From JBBSJZ01 sp041751935 (GTDB lineage: Bacteria; Planctomycetota; Planctomycetia; Pirellulales; Pirellulaceae): DNA of 64,000 nucleotides. Where the stretch lies: NCBI GenBank assembly GCA_041751935.1, contig JBGSIA010000059.1, positions 26,852 through 90,851 of the forward strand, given 5' to 3'. A model generated the notes under the pieces. The model did not search any database and was not told the DNA's origin. It saw nothing but the letters and a program-made list of their open reading frames with translations. Positions within the stretch are counted from its first letter, which is position 1; the number at the start of each line of letters is the position of its first letter. A program made the translations under genes and the position numbers. Shown one piece after another: positions 63,778 through 64,000 of the stretch.

Positions 63778-63867
63778 GGGGAACCATCCGATGCAACCGA
63801 GCGGCGAAGTCGGGCGTTTTGAAGTGGAAGCTCAACCGTCGCCGCCGGCTGATCGGTAACGTTATGC
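63778..63867 (+). other. attC recombination site of the first cassette
   Basis: About 90 bp. Left core GGGGAAC (63778-63784), right core GTTATGC (63861-63867), each with the conserved AAC/GTT triplet. Inside, GCGGCGA pairs with TCGCCGC and CCGAT with ATCGG, giving a long imperfect hairpin with loop near GTTTTGAAG. These are the R/L box and folding marks of attC. It closes the first cassette; the next one begins at TTATGCC. Confidence 0.8.
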
Positions 63868-63882
63868 CTTAGAAGAGGACAC

Positions 63883-64000
63883 ATGAAGTCACAGACACTT
63901 GGCACGTTGTTGTTCGACACCGACAGCGAGTGCCGTAAATCTACAACTGTCAATGTCCCTGCGCTTGGCAACATCGAGTGCACTTTCACCTTTCCGGAAC
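63883..64000 (+). CDS. Unknown protein, second integron cassette (5' part)
   Basis: ATG 63883-63885, 16 bases after the attC core, with Shine-Dalgarno AGAGGA (63874-63879) four bases upstream of it. The first 39 residues (MKSQTLGTLLFDTDSECRKS, then TTVNVPALGN) look like a beta-rich start; no family recognised. The window ends within the gene. Confidence 0.65.
   Translation, partial: MKSQTLGTLLFDTDSECRKSTTVNVPALGNIECTFTFPE

Noticed and set aside
63540..63989. Minus-strand frame of 149 residues across the attC
   Set aside because: Antisense to the cassette gene and passes through the attC site; not a gene.
1..64000. CRISPR arrays, rRNA, tmRNA, prophage
   Set aside because: No regularly spaced repeats, rRNA-like or phage structural genes seen by reading; the only recombinase is the integron integrase.

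Overview
The window looks like a chromosomal segment of a planctomycete close to the Pirellulaceae/Rhodopirellula group. The evidence is the number of families largely confined to that phylum: PSCyt1/DUF1549/DUF1553, DUF1587/1592/1588/1585, DUF1552 and DUF1501 exported proteins, a PF07638-type ECF sigma factor next to a membrane Ser/Thr kinase, and short proteins with an NPYEPP-like start. Many genes are expressed from GTG or TTG starts or have weak Shine-Dalgarno sequences. The rest is mostly housekeeping and exported-protein genes, plus an integron at the right edge. No rRNA, tRNA or CRISPR array was seen.

Layout. 1-5.4 kb: the 5' part of a DUF1549/DUF1553 cytochrome-like gene, a serine hydrolase of the beta-lactamase fold, and the sulfate-activation pair cysD-cysNC. 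5.7-16 kb: rsmG, an ABC exporter, the molybdenum-cofactor pair mobA-moeA, a UbiB-type kinase, nadA and small unknown genes. 15-23 kb: a family 2 glycoside hydrolase with a secreted galactose mutarotase, flotillin-like floA, a PHP-like protein that has apparently lost its metal site, and a DnaJ-type chaperone. 23-30 kb: a probable operon DUF1592-DUF1552-HEAT repeat protein-Gfo/Idh oxidoreductase. 30-34 kb: pntA-pntB transhydrogenase and a CopD-like membrane protein. 35-41.7 kb: trpF and trpE (convergent), mcsA-mcsB (protein arginine phosphorylation), an ECF sigma factor, and three unknown genes ending in a lipoprotein. 41.7-46 kb: a DsbD-like thiol-disulfide transporter, a phosphotransferase and tsaE, which lacks a usual start codon. 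46-54.6 kb: a second DUF1592-DUF1552 pair, divergent from a LamG/PSCyt1/DUF1549/DUF1553 gene and its DUF1501 partner. 54.7-60.7 kb: an SRPBCC/GyrI-like protein, then a sigma factor and transmembrane kinase joined stop-to-start, a DUF481 outer membrane protein and a zinc-ribbon protein.

The most unusual region is 60.7-64 kb. It holds an integron: an IntI-family integrase on the minus strand with an extra N-terminal domain, a promoter overlapped by a GAAC-N4-GTTC box of the LexA/SOS type, a candidate attI core, one complete cassette with a folded attC site, and the start of a second cassette cut by the window edge. Its 3' flank is a gene-free stretch packed with palindromic repeats. A second point of interest is the sigma factor at 58.0-58.7 kb. 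Its acidic region 2.2 motif is replaced by four serines and it lies directly before a kinase gene, which suggests activation of the sigma factor by phosphorylation. REP-like palindromes of several sequence types lie in intergenic spaces, one in the 99-bp divergent gap between rsmG and the ABC transporter and one between pntA and pntB.
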